Assembly (NCBI GenBank): GCA_019009955.1 | Contig: CM032228.1 | Location: 208,424,001 to 208,488,000, forward strand | DNA length: 64,000 nucleotides | Source of the DNA: Riptortus pedestris | Lineage: Eukaryota > Arthropoda > Insecta > Hemiptera > Alydidae | Direction of reading: 5' to 3' | Shown: positions 40,302 through 52,175 of the stretch, piece by piece | Numbering within the stretch: position 1 is the stretch's first letter | Layout of the letters: each line of letters begins with the position of its first letter | The notes under the pieces: generated by a model | Told to the model about the DNA's origin: nothing | Seen by the model: the letters and a program-made list of their open reading frames with translations, nothing else | The model's database searches: none | Position numbers and translations under genes: made by a program

Positions 40302-43289
40302 AAACTAGTTATATTGTATTACGGTTAGGCAAGGCTCAGTATTTAACGTTTTCCACCCGGATAAAGTGTCAATGTGCAATCCAATAATGAGGAAAAGAAA
40401 ATAAGAAAAAAAAAAAACACTAAAAGGACTTCACAAATAAATCTTTGAAACCCAAAATACAATTATTATAATACAAATGTATCTAAAAAATCAATTGAAG
40501 GTCTATTTCAAGTTAAATGAGACCGAATATATACAGCTAAACACCCCTTTCTATCATGGCTGCGATTAATAGTTTTATTTAGTCGGTGTATTACTAAATA
40601 TAAAAAAGGTCAGCCACTCAGGTCCAGAGTGAATTAAACAGATTTATTAAGAACAATACTGTACTAACCATCCTTTAAACATAATCACAACCAGGTGTTA
40701 TTTAATTTTTTATGAATAACCCATGAAATGCTTAAGTGTAATTTACTAATGGGTTCCCTCATGCAACTAGCTCTTTAAGAATGAGTACTCAGAGCCTAAC
40801 AATAGTTATTTTCACCACTGTCTCCTTTTAGGATATAACACATCAGCTAGCAGTTCCTAAGATGTGTAAAAATCGACTGTGTTATAAAATATGAAGTAGC
40901 ATCCAAATTTCACGAGATTAATAATCTTAACACGGTTAGCAAAATCACGATATTTAATATCATGTTACAGGAAATCTTGTGATATAAAATCCGATCTCTC
41001 ATAATATAAAATATACTGTTTTACCAGCCATTGACGGATTGAAACAGAAATGGTTTCGAACAGGAATAATAATAGCTATAAATTTGGATTAAACTATCCA
41101 CGAAGTTATAGCGTCATATTCATCACACAACACAAAGTCCTGTAACATGTACGGTAAATGTGTCGTCTTTCACTTCATTTATCCGTCATGTAAAAAACGG
41201 CAATTAAAATAATGAAAAAGTACGCATCGAAATATAATGATAGCAGTGATACAGCACACTGCAGCACAATTGTCTAATGCTAGGAAATACAATTAGACCG
41301 AAATAAAGCAAGTCACATGTTCTCATTTTAAAGGTGGAAAATAATAATATCAGGCTGTAAAAAACATAGCACCACCACCACAATTAATTTTCCATATTAC
41401 ACCGCAAAATGATTTCGAGATCATAACTCCCTATAGAGCCTTTGAGGGAGAAGAGGTCGTTAGACGAGTTAGGTCGTAAACTTGTAGGTGAGACCTTCCT
41501 TTATACATATAGATTCTAGTTTTTAATTTTATTTTTCTAGTTAGTTTTGAGGATTATACATTACTTCTTACTGAGGGAATACATTTATTCTTATTGAATA
41601 CAAATTTGCGTTTAATCCATTTCTAGCACTAATGTACAGGCTGCCAAAGGGTAGTTGTTTTTATCTTGATATTTCATTAATTGTTGTATTTTTTTGTTAA
41701 TTATCAAATCAAAATACCTCCCCAAAAAAAATTAAATAAATAAACCTTTTGCTATCTAGAATCATATTGTATTTCATTGGGTGTTTGCAGTCAACAGTTG
41801 TATGTCTACAAGGACACTAAGGAGAAAAAATTATTAAATGACATATTTTGTGGGAATGTTTGAGCTAAGTCTGACAGAAATGGATCCCTTAACGGAAGCA
41901 ACGTTGTAACTTCATTCCTACGGCATCCTAACTTCCAAAAATTAAATTTACTTCTTCTCTCATTAATGTATGTTAACCTAATAGTTATAACTCTAACTTA
42001 CAAATTCAATTTATCTTCTGTTTTTCAACACTATTTATTATGACCAATATTCTTATTATTCTACACAGAGCTTACATTTCTTTACGTTATGTTAAAAAAA
42101 AAATGCCGCAACCACTAGGATATGTAGTTCTCTAAGAATCCAGAGGTCCGCATCACGAACTTTTTCTTTAAGTTGCTTATGCAATAATATTTATGTATAC
42201 ATTATGAGTGATACTGTTTGAATCTTTAAGCGTCGCCACTCCCGTTTCTTTTGAGGGTCATTGAATCATAACAAAAATTAGCATTAGTATCAAATGTGTC
42301 CGGACTACTGGAACGGGTAAAACAAGGAGTTCACATACAACTATATTGACCAGGAATACAATTAAAATGTTGAATTTATTCTAGCACTGTCTGTGCGCAG
42401 TTCATAAAGGAAATGAATAAATTATTACCAAGTCTTCAAAAACAGACAAAGCTAAAATCGAAACATTTATTCTATTAAGAAGATGAAATTTGTTATTATT
42501 TTTCTCTGAGAGTAAATCAAAATAAAGTCTGTACCCTGAAAGAAAGTGTGAACTATAATAATTGACTTGGCATTACAACGGGATTAACGCCGTAATATTT
42601 CATACAGTTACCATTTAAACATTCAATGTTTCACGAGATTTTGCTTGAAATACGAAGAATTACCGCAGGATGGAGGAATTAACTTCTTATTAGCTTATGG
42701 GAATATGAACTTCTTTCTGCTAAGTCAAAGCCATAGTTAGTGTTTCTGGTATATTTGAGATTAATGTTGGCATTAAATACCCTGTATTGTTTAACCTCAA
42801 CCTACAAGTTACAATCCGGAAAAGTATTACATATACATACATGGGTACCACATATTATAAATACTTACATGCACCACATGGCGTATGTGACAACGTGTAG
42901 ATCACTAGACAATGTGCTTTGGAGGTGTTTTGCATGAGATGCAAGATCGTGGGCTTAAAAATAATTGTGTGGGGGAAAATAACAATATGAGGCTGTTAAG
43001 GCAAATGATATATTTGCAAGAGTCCCAGAATATGGAGCACATGCAAGTTCCTGGGTAATAACGGATTCCAATAGTGTAACGCAAATATTAAAGACAGAAT
43101 AATGATCGCAAGAATCAAATACTTTCTCACCGTAGAGAAAACTATAAATGCACCTTCTGAAGGAAATAGAAAACGAAAATCAGCCAAACAATTATGCAAG
43201 TGTACATTTTGAGTCGTCAATTATCACTATAAGAGGGTGGTAGAAGAAATGCAGAACTAATGTTAGTTCGTATAAAAACTGCATTTATT

Positions 43290-43520
43290 AAGAACAAACT
43301 GCGATGATTAGGTCACACTGAAGTAATGAAGCCTGATAGTATTCCCCCAAAAAAATGTATCATAGTATACAAAAAGAGAGGAGAGTCAGGACTAGACAGA
43401 GGTGGTTGGATGACCAAGAGAGGGACTTGCGGAGGTGAAGTGCTCCCAACTAGACAGTCCTAGTTGCTGAGCTGAGATGGAGGCAGAGGTCCAGGTTAAA
43501 GACAAAGACTATAGTCCTTT
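43290..43520 (+). pseudogene. Non-LTR retrotransposon ORF2 C-terminal fragment
   Basis: Reads KNKLR, stop, LGHTEVMKPDSIPPKK. After a frame change it reads RQRWLDDQERDLRR, stop, and VLVAELRWRQRSRLK. The order K-LRWxGHVxRM...P.K......GRP..RWLDDVE.DLR.L...W....A is the C-terminal signature of many non-LTR (RTE/Jockey/CR1-type) ORF2 proteins. Two stops and at least one frameshift make it dead. It is truncated at the 5' end, as usual for such copies. Confidence 0.8.
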
Positions 43521-44355
43521 AGGTTTACATAGAAGTTAACCAATGAATAGAATCATTCTCCAAAACCACCCCATCGTAGTCCTTATTCCTTTTTCCGAAA
43601 ATAAATCCTAATGACCAATTGATGTATATGAGCAATAAAAGAATACTTTAGCGTAGAATTATTCCAATAAAAACTGTAGTACCGTTCCCTCTATATAGGA
43701 AAACATTAGTCTTTAAAGGCAAAAATCTAGGAACGTCGAAGTAAACGTCTGCTTCGAACTTATTTTGAATAAAATAAATTTAACCTCAGAACAACAGTAA
43801 GCTAAATACTACAGTATTTATTCTATAGAGAAACTAATTATTTTTATAAAATAGAAGGGGTCAACTTTTTGAAACGGTTTTATTTCTTGTGAGCATGAAG
43901 TGCAGTCAGTAAACTGACGTACGTCATACACTATCATCGTGCTAAGAATAACCACCTTTAAAACTACAACAGGAATTCAGTGATGAAGAGTTCCTAAACA
44001 AATCCAAACATTTTATGATCTCCACTCCAATTTACGATAAAGAACTTCAATCTTTGGGAACCTCTAAAGTTCGTAATTTACCTGTATTAAATTTTACTTG
44101 CTATGTGCTGTCAGTATGGGCCTAATTTATTTTTCACTGTGCTAAGTCTTCTTCCAATTTAATATAGTATCACTATAGCCTGCTTATGAGGTTGTATCTG
44201 ACAACAATTGAATAATGTCTTCGGTCAAAATCCACCAATCACTGTCTCAAGATTGTGAACTGAAGGAGTACTGGTAAAGTGCCCCCCCCCACCCCGTGCA
44301 AAACTTCAGTAAAGAGCGGACATAATTTTGTCTATATCATTAACTTATTTTTAAT

Positions 44356-44465
44356 AAGCTGCCTTCTTATTTATTATTAGTATTTTCAAATTCTTAATGT
44401 TTTCCTCCCGTATACATTAAAAAAATATATTTTTTACACTTTTTTTGTATTTATACATTTATTAT

Positions 44466-44523
<58 letters not shown>

Positions 44524-44642
44524 GTGTGTGTGTATAATAAATGTATAAATACAAACAAAGTGTACAAAATATGTTTTATAATTGGTCCGGGAGGAAAACA
44601 TTAAGAATTTGAAAATACTAATAATAAATAAGGAGGCAGCTT
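44356..44642. mobile_element. 287-bp palindromic MITE-like element with TA core
   Basis: Left arm from AAGCTGCCTTCTTATTTATT and right arm ending AATAAATAAGGAGGCAGCTT are reverse complements over about 120 bp each, including TTTTCCTCCCG and TATTTATACATTTATTATAC. They meet at a (CA)(TA)n(TG) core at 44,467-44,533. No coding capacity. Confidence 0.85.
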
Positions 44643-44681
44643 TTTATATATATATACACATGTATGTAAGTGTATAATAAA

Positions 44682-44682
<1 letters not shown>

Positions 44683-44743
<61 letters not shown>

Positions 44744-44836
44744 GGACTCCGTGTAATCAGTTTGATTAGTGTGCTTTTGAAGAAAGGTTTGAAAACTCGT
44801 GACATGAAAACAATTTCCCATTGAGTGAAATCATTT

Positions 44837-44928
<92 letters not shown>
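44683..44928. repeat. (TA)n and (TA)n(GA)n microsatellites
   Basis: TA run at 44,683-44,739, then 44,840-44,882 TA continuing as a GA run to about 44,928. Two long frames across them encode Ile-Tyr and Ser-Leu repeats and are artefacts. Confidence 0.95.
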
Positions 44929-45503
44929 GAACGTTCCTCGTGGCACATACAAGAGGTGAATTCAAAACTAATTTCAGTATTGCCTTGGCTATGAGTACTG
45001 AGTCAGCCCCTTCATAGGGAGCTACTATATTATCGATAATGTAGCTAATTAGCCCAGATCAATAAATCATAGGGTTAAATCGTATTGTACACAAAATAAA
45101 ATAATTCATATTAAACCCAAGTGTCAACTTGGCCTCTGAAGAATATATAGTGTATGTAAGTATATATTATTTGTTGGTAAAATATGATTCTACCAGTCTT
45201 CTGCCATAATGAAATATTTGTAAGGGGGGCCTGGGAAAAAACAATGCAAATGAGTAAGAGTATTTTTTAAAGCCAATAGTCATTGAGAACAAATTCATGG
45301 TCCAGGGATTAAAGAGAAATAGAAATTAATTATTTTCAAGAGGTCTTAAAATGCAATGACAAGAGCGCATTTATTAGTTAAATTAATTAACTAACTTAAC
45401 AGAGATCTTCCTGAAAAAATTTTAAACCACAAATGAATTGGTAATTTAAAAGATTCCCCTCTTTTTCAGCAACTTAGTCTGAACAACCTTTATTGGTGGT
45501 GCA

Positions 45504-46102
45504 TTGATGGAAAAGTTAATTTCAAGGCCATATGAAGGCATCAAAGAACAGACAAAGATCTTCTCTCATTGTTTTGATCTCGTTTTCCTAGTTTTTTTCC
45601 CTAAAAATAGAAGACCACCTATGTGCAAAAAGAAAAATGAGAAAAAATTAATTTGGGAACTTCGTATCTCCATGGAGAGTTCATCGGCTCTGGACCATCG
45701 TAAACAGTTATCTTGAATTTTATAGCCTTGGGAGAGATTTAAGGCCTCTCTTCCCAGGCCATGTTAGACCAATAAAATGCTATTGGTATATTTGCATCTA
45801 TATATACACCTGTGGAGCTGTGGCAGCCTTCAGTTAAACAATGGCTCCAAGCCAAACAGTTAGTAGATCTGGGTCATCGTAGTCTTAGTCCAGGATCATC
45901 GGGCAACAATCAATCATTAGCCAGAAATCAAATTTCTAGGTTATTTACTTATTTGGATGTTTTGTTTCGTCTGAAACTTGCTTGGAGGATGCACCTATCT
46001 CTATGCAATAAATTCATATACTCATTTATAGCAATCTACTCAGCAGAAACTGTGCTTCAAATTCATCCCATGACATATAATGAGGAGATTCTACTATTAT
46101 AA
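45504..46102 (+). other. Two unidentified short open frames
   Basis: Frames at 45,504-45,716 (70 residues) and 45,812-46,102 (96 residues). Neither shows a domain, motif or splice context I recognise. The second has a moderately protein-like composition (QWLQAKQLVDLGHRSLSPGS). Probably chance or repeat-derived. Confidence 0.15.
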
Positions 46103-46743
46103 TGATTGGCATAACCAATAGGAAGGGAGATGGTAGACGTGTCGAGAACTTAATAATGAGAAATGTCCTTCAAATAGGTATACATGCATACATACATGTA
46201 TACCAGTAGTCTGTGGTCCTCATAAATTATGAGACTCCACTTCAGGCAATGAAGGTGGAGATGCTTCTAAAACCGTAAAATTGGTAAAACATATTTCGTT
46301 TGAAATGTAGTCCGGTTATTTACGACTAAGGATATCTTCATTGAGGAGGAAAGATAACAAACCTAAACTAAAATCCACTCTTTATAGCAAAAATTAATAT
46401 TTTTGAGTATTTTAGACAAAGTTAACTTAGTGAGATCACAATTCTTACTTATTATATGCCAGGTGGACTGCACCCCCCCCCCTCATCTACACCAAGGTTA
46501 AAGTATAATAATCATGAATTTTAGAAATGTTAACAGAAAAATTAAAAAAATTACTTCAGGAATATAGTTCATTAAAAAGAAGGGAAGATATAGGAATCTT
46601 CTATACCAAAGGGTTTAAACTTTTTCGATGTAAGCCCCCTCCCCCAAGACTTAAATACTGGATTTGCCATATACATCGTTATTTATTAACTTCCACTTTG
46701 AAGGTTTTCTAGCGAGGTTGGGACTAGGGATTCTATTTAACCG

Positions 46744-46855
46744 GTTAGTCACCAAATAAATACTTATTGCCCAGGTGAAACTGGAACTCACTGGTCTAGG
46801 TTTTACAAGTGAGATTAAAAACCAACGCCTTACTCACATGGATAACCCGAGTCCC
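46744..46855 (-). mobile_element. SINE copy, 5' half
   Basis: Reverse-oriented tRNA-like head and start of the body: CACCAAATAAATACTTATTG, CCCAGGTGAAACTGGAACTC over the B box, and GTGAGATTAAAAACC. Confidence 0.75.
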
Positions 46856-47914
46856 CTATATGTATAGGTACACGTATATCTACGTGTGTGTGTGTGTGTG
46901 TGTGTGAGTGTATGTGTATGTTTGTGCGTGTTTTACAAATATGTTTTTACTATTAAATCGTCGCTGTATTCTGGATGAATGGGTCGCCTAATGAAGGCAT
47001 AACAGGTAGGAAAGAGGACTGATATTTTTCAATGATTAATTATTACACTGTTTAGATGTTACAAATGATATATTGTATACAATATTGGCTGTTCTTATTT
47101 AAATCCTCCAAAAAATTTCATATGGATTAAGAAATTCAATCAGTGGAAATGAATAAATTTGAAGTACGTTTTTAAAAAAAATTAGTCAGCATTCTATAAT
47201 TGAAGTGTTCAGAGACATTTCATTTCTAAAAGTATCATATACAATGCTATGATGGTTGCCCTGACCTGTGAACTCGTTTCTATTGTCTTTACAAAAAGAA
47301 GACGATTTTCCCCTCAATATTCCTATAAGCAAATAATAACAAACGATGGTTTTCTTTAGCACAGGAAATTGAAATTCAGATTAAACCACTCCTAGAAGCG
47401 GACAAAGAAGATTCTGCAAACAAACAACGAGCTAATATAAACAGTGATATCCACTAGACATTAAATGGAGTGTCTAGCCGAATTCTTAATTACCACGGTT
47501 TATACTCTGTCGTTAAAAAGAACATTGCTAATAGAAAGGTTTTAAAAAATAAGAAACTATATTAATAGTAGTTCCTTTGATAGTACATTATTCTCAAATT
47601 ATTCCAAGTTTCTTCCTGCTTATCCAGTAGTGTTTTTGTGATATTTTTAATGTAATTTCTTTTACATAAATTCTATGTTCTTTGTTATGTTAAAAACACA
47701 TTTATTGTAACATTAACAATAGAACCTCCCATCTGTAGTTCTCTGCCTCTGACAAGCACCCTTCACCTTAATTAATTGAGAAAGAAACATTATTATTTAT
47801 TACAATAGATCTTAAAATCCTTGATAGCTTTCCCTTCTCACTCAGTTGACAGCGATCATTAAAATCAGCGGCTTATATCAAATTTTAAAGTCATCTCCTA
47901 TTATAGTTTAATCA

Positions 47915-48140
47915 GGAGCTCAGGATAACCATTGTGAGTTACAGCGCTGGCCTTAATCTCACATGGTAATCCTAGAGTGGCGAGTTCAATTCCCTCCTGG
48001 GCAATAGGAAATTATTTCGTGACTAACTCATTAAATGAAGTCCTTAGTCTCACTCTGACTAGAAAAGAGTGGTAACTTGTAGACAACCCTTCGCAATTAG
48101 GCATAGTACCAAAAAGTGGACGTTAATAAATAACAATAAC
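47915..48140 (+). mobile_element. SINE copy, full length
   Basis: Same structure as 7,746-7,956: GTGAGTTACAGCGCTGGCC head, GAGTTCAATTCCC B box (one base off), GACTAGAAAAGAGTGG and GGACGTTAATAAATAAC tail. Confidence 0.82.
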
Positions 48141-49546
48141 AACAATAGTTTAAATAAATAAGAATTGTGTTGGTGTATACTAGCTAAATTGTTACATGAT
48201 GACTCATTAACCGACTTCCGAGAAATTGGGAATAATGCATTCCTGGAGGTTGCCTCGGAACTCATCCAGGAAAATGAGGGGGACCTGATCACTCACACTC
48301 AAGTGGTACAAATTTAAAAAAATAATTAATTAAAAATTTAATACAATTTTTCGTATCTCTAATAGAAGCCGAGAAATTTGCTCTTTTTATCATTGCCCTA
48401 ATTTTACCCCACCCCTCAGTCGATTTTAATCTCAAAGATTTGTTAAAAATCTTCAAAGACGGACGTTTTAAAACGATTATTGCTATAATATGGAATTGTT
48501 ATTAAAAGACAATGTGTTAAGGAGATTCTGTAAATCAATATTAGTCAAGTTGTCCACAAATATGTATTCGCATTTATCGGGTTTGTGGATATAAAGTGTT
48601 TTTTTTTCAGCATATACATTATTAAAAGTCCACTATTTACAATTAAGGCAAATCAAATTGGACTTATCCAAGATTAGTATTATTGTTTAGGTGCAGCCCT
48701 TAATTATTGAACCCGTAATAATTAGCATAATTTCTAAAAAGCAGTAAAAATATGTATTAATGTATTACATTAGACTATTAATAGCTTTGCGAGAGAGCAT
48801 AAGAGACTCCTTGAGAGTTTGATTGATCGGTCTTAAATCGAGCAAGGAAATGATATAAACACTGATTAGTCAAGAAGGGCAAGTGACTGGGGACTAGTGT
48901 TTGCTCCCAGACAACGAAGTCGAGGGCTGTAAATCTTAACAAGACTGGAACAGAAATAGTCCCCTCTGGAGGATCCAGTCTCTAATAATAGGCACAGTTC
49001 TCCAGCACTCCGCTCTCTACTCCCTTATTGTCTGCATTTCAACCATTAACAACCAGTTGACCAAGTATTTCACATAGTAAGGATCATGTTATCTCAAGAA
49101 TCAGGTCCTGCTTAGCGTTTGACATCTAACCTTTCACGTTGCCTAGATCTTCAAAAGTCAGTAAGTCCCCACTGTAAGCCGAGACGACTGCAATTATGAA
49201 TAGGTTCTTATCATAAATTCCATTCTCAAAGGATTTGGTTCTTGGCCCACCTTTATTTATTTGGAGGAAGACTTATTAACTGACCTAAATTACTATCAAT
49301 AATTTATTATTGATAATACGTCAGTACCCTAGAAAGTAGAGATGCTTGTTAGGGAAAATTAATGTCGTATTAAATGTGAATCATCTCAGTACTCCTGTAA
49401 GTTCCCTAATGCCTTGTGATAATGCTATTAGCAGATTTCCCTTAAGGGAAATCAGCTATTGAGGTCGTACTCATGACGCGAGTTTCGAAACATTTCTTCA
49501 AATGTCCATCGATCCTACTCAGGGGATGACGAAATTGAGGTCAGTT

Positions 49547-49598
<52 letters not shown>

Positions 49599-49623
49599 CG
49601 AAAATTAAATAGATAAATAATCC

Positions 49624-49658
<35 letters not shown>

Positions 49659-49780
49659 TCGCGTATTTGGAAAGTGTGACGTAGATCAAAGAGACCGACG
49701 GAGGGTCGAGACGCTTCTACGCTCGTCTAGCCCAGCCTGGAATGAACTAGACAATTCCCCTTTGGTGTATGCCGACAAGC

Positions 49781-49815
49781 TATATAAAGAGGGCCTGCCG
49801 GGAGTCAGTCAGTTT
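49781..49815 (+). promoter_or_regulatory. Core promoter of the solo LTR
   Basis: TATATAAAG at 49,781-49,789 and TCAGTT at 49,809-49,814, whose A is 30 bases from the first T of the TATA. This is the arthropod TATA plus TCAGT initiator arrangement. Confidence 0.7.
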
Positions 49816-49941
49816 TATTGTCACCTGTCTTGATGTTCACATCAGTGCTTCAGTGCGACCTAGTGCAGTGCGGAAAAGTGTTTTTATAAGAAGAACAGTG
49901 TTGTGCCGTGACTGTAAGTAACAGTTTAGTGCCGTGTTTAA

Positions 49942-50012
49942 GACAGTGCAGTGCCGCGAAGTAAAGGACAGTGCAGTGCCGCGAAGTAGAAGACAGTGCA
50001 GTGCCGTCTTTC
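49942..50012 (+). repeat. 25-bp tandem repeats in the LTR
   Basis: GACAGTGCAGTGCCG starts at 49,942, 49,967 and 49,992, and the first two units continue CGAAGTA. They lie downstream of the initiator, in the R/U5 part. Confidence 0.85.
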
Positions 50013-51154
50013 TGTGAATTTCAGTGAATTATTGGACTGTGTAATCTGAAGAACAGTGACGCTATCAGTCTATACTGTGAGCAGTAATTAAGAATAATTA
50101 CCAAGTTTATTGTGCATTATCCAAATAAATTGTGCAGTGATAAAAAGTGTGAAACTTGCGAGTATTTAATTTTGCAATCCAAAAGAACTCTTATTAAAAA
50201 CGTTTATTACTGGGTTTTGGTAATAAAAACCTAACAATATATATATATTCGAAAAATCTCCGTTATTATACGTCGAATCGAAAAATTATATAGAACCAAC
50301 CGTATTGCAAATAAAATGCTCAAGAAATGTTGTTATGTACGTTTTTGCTCTATCTTGATTATTAACCGAGATATTTGCATTTTTTAGTTTTCGTTCTTCA
50401 GTAAACCATATTGACAGTAAGGTGGTATATTATGAAGCACATTTTATGAAGCCTAAATATCAAAAATTGTTCTGATTGAAGTTTTACGTTTTGAGGTAAA
50501 TGCAAATACATGGTGCACGTGGGAAATCTGCTTTGTTAACGCAGCCCCTGCGTGACGGACTTTTTTTCGTTTGTTATGAAAATATGACCTATTTAACTTT
50601 AAATTAACTAACCTATGGCGGAAGGTCAACAAAAGAATGAAAACTTCAAATGATTACTAAAAATTATTTTTATTTATCTACTAGTTCCGCGCTCATTTGA
50701 CGCCTTAATAGGAGAAATTATACTACAAAAAGGCAACTAAACTATCAGCTGCATCTTTCTATAGGATCTTCCACTAGCCGTCCCAGTCGGAAAATGGCTT
50801 CAAAAGCATGGTGGGTCACGTCAGCTGACTTATATCGCGATATAATAATATATATAATAAATATAATACTTATATCGCGCAATTAATAATACTGTTGGTG
50901 TTCAAATTGAAAGCATGCAAACTAGAGAGATAAGTCAATAAATAATAATGAATTAAGATACTTTCATTTATATAATAGAGCGATCGCATAATACTAATTG
51001 GTTTATACGAGATTACAGTACAAGACATGCAAGTGCACTGGGAAAACAATAAAATGCTCCGGAATCTTTTGAATTATTCCCTACATTTATTTGTTATACA
51101 TTCTTATAGATTAATGGCATTAAGCCAATAAAAATACTAAAATTACTTGGAAAA

Positions 51155-51318
51155 TAAAACTCACATGGTAAACCTAGAATGACGAGTTTGATTTCCACCT
51201 GGGCGATTCGAATTTATTTAGTGACGAACTAGTCAAATAAAATCCTTAGACCCACCCTGGCTAGAAAAGGCCGGTGACCCACAATAGCAAAATGTGGACA
51301 TAAAAAAATAATAATAAA
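51155..51318 (+). mobile_element. SINE copy, 5'-truncated
   Basis: CTCACATGGTAAACCTAGAA, GAGTTTGATTTCC over the B box, TTATTTAGTGACGAAC, CACCCTGGCTAGAAAAGG and an A/TAA-rich tail. Confidence 0.78.
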
Positions 51319-52097
51319 AATCAGTCACATTTTATAGTTACTTTCACATTGAAACAAATTCGACCTCTAACACCCTCGAGCTTATTGAATTAATCCTAAT
51401 ATAGCTGGGTCTGCTTCTAGACTCGAATGGCTGAAGAGAGAGGGACTGGAGTTCGTGACAAGGGTTTCGTTCTCCATGAGACTAATCAAACATATTGCCA
51501 TCTCCCAATGCCCTATGGCCACCATAACCTGATCAATGAACAGGCATTAGCCAAGGTATGTAGGTACTGGCAAATAGTAAATGAGAATTAAATTATATAT
51601 ATATAGTGGTCATGGCTTTGAAACTTTGAAACATACAGGTTCTTTCAAAGTACCTGCTCACCCACCCTCTTTTTTCCCAAGAGCTTTGAGAATTCCGAAA
51701 TAAAACTTGGTAGGCTTAGTCCTGGAAAATAATCTTTCTTTTAAAGCTCGAGTTGACTTTCTAACCTCTTCCAGTTCTTCTCCAGTTCATCTAATTGCGT
51801 AATTTCTATTGGGATGGTATTTTGTTTTATGACGAATTCTCATTTTTCAACAGCCCCTCATATTTAACATAATTTTAATCTTCAATATATATCAATGTGT
51901 CTTTTTTTTATAAAATAACTCATTTTAAGGATAATTCAAAATTAAATGTCGTTTTTTAACTTGCCCTTCTAAGGTTAATCGGTTAATTAAAAATTAGTCT
52001 GAAAAATGGTGGCTTATGTTGGGGTAATTTACTCCTTAAGAGTGTATGAATTGATATAATAGATATAAATTCGTTGTAGAATTCCATTTTCTATAAG

Positions 52098-52175
52098 AAT
52101 CCGTTATAAAAAATATACCATTTCATTGAAATTGTGAAATGGTATATTTTTTAATATATTTTATAAAAAATATAC
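52098..52175. repeat. Small hairpin and direct repeat
   Basis: AAAAAATATACCATTTCA is followed after about 9 bp by its reverse complement, and then the first arm is repeated directly near 52,148-52,170. Confidence 0.7.

Larger units (their letters stand above)
49594..50236 (+). mobile_element. Solo LTR, probably Gypsy-type
   Basis: 643 bp from TGTTGCGAAAATTAAATAG to TAAAAACCTAACA, so it has TG...CA ends. ATAT lies immediately on each side (49,590-49,593 and 50,237-50,240), which fits a 4-bp duplication but is ambiguous inside a TA array. It is more GC-rich than the surroundings and has its own promoter, internal 25-bp repeats and an AATAAA at 50,124-50,129, i.e. U3-R-U5 order. No internal retrotransposon region is present, so it arose by LTR-LTR recombination. 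It is antisense to shakB in intron 1. Confidence 0.85.
49428..50559 (-). repeat. Repeat A copy, split by a solo LTR
   Basis: 3' end with intact palindrome (TTAGCAGATTTCCCTTAAGG, reversed) at 49,428, TA array at 49,549-49,593, solo LTR, then ATCTCCGTTATTATACGTCG to the reversed 5' end GCAGCCCCTGCGTGACGGA. The C-rich block and part of the middle are missing on the 5' side of the LTR. Confidence 0.8.
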
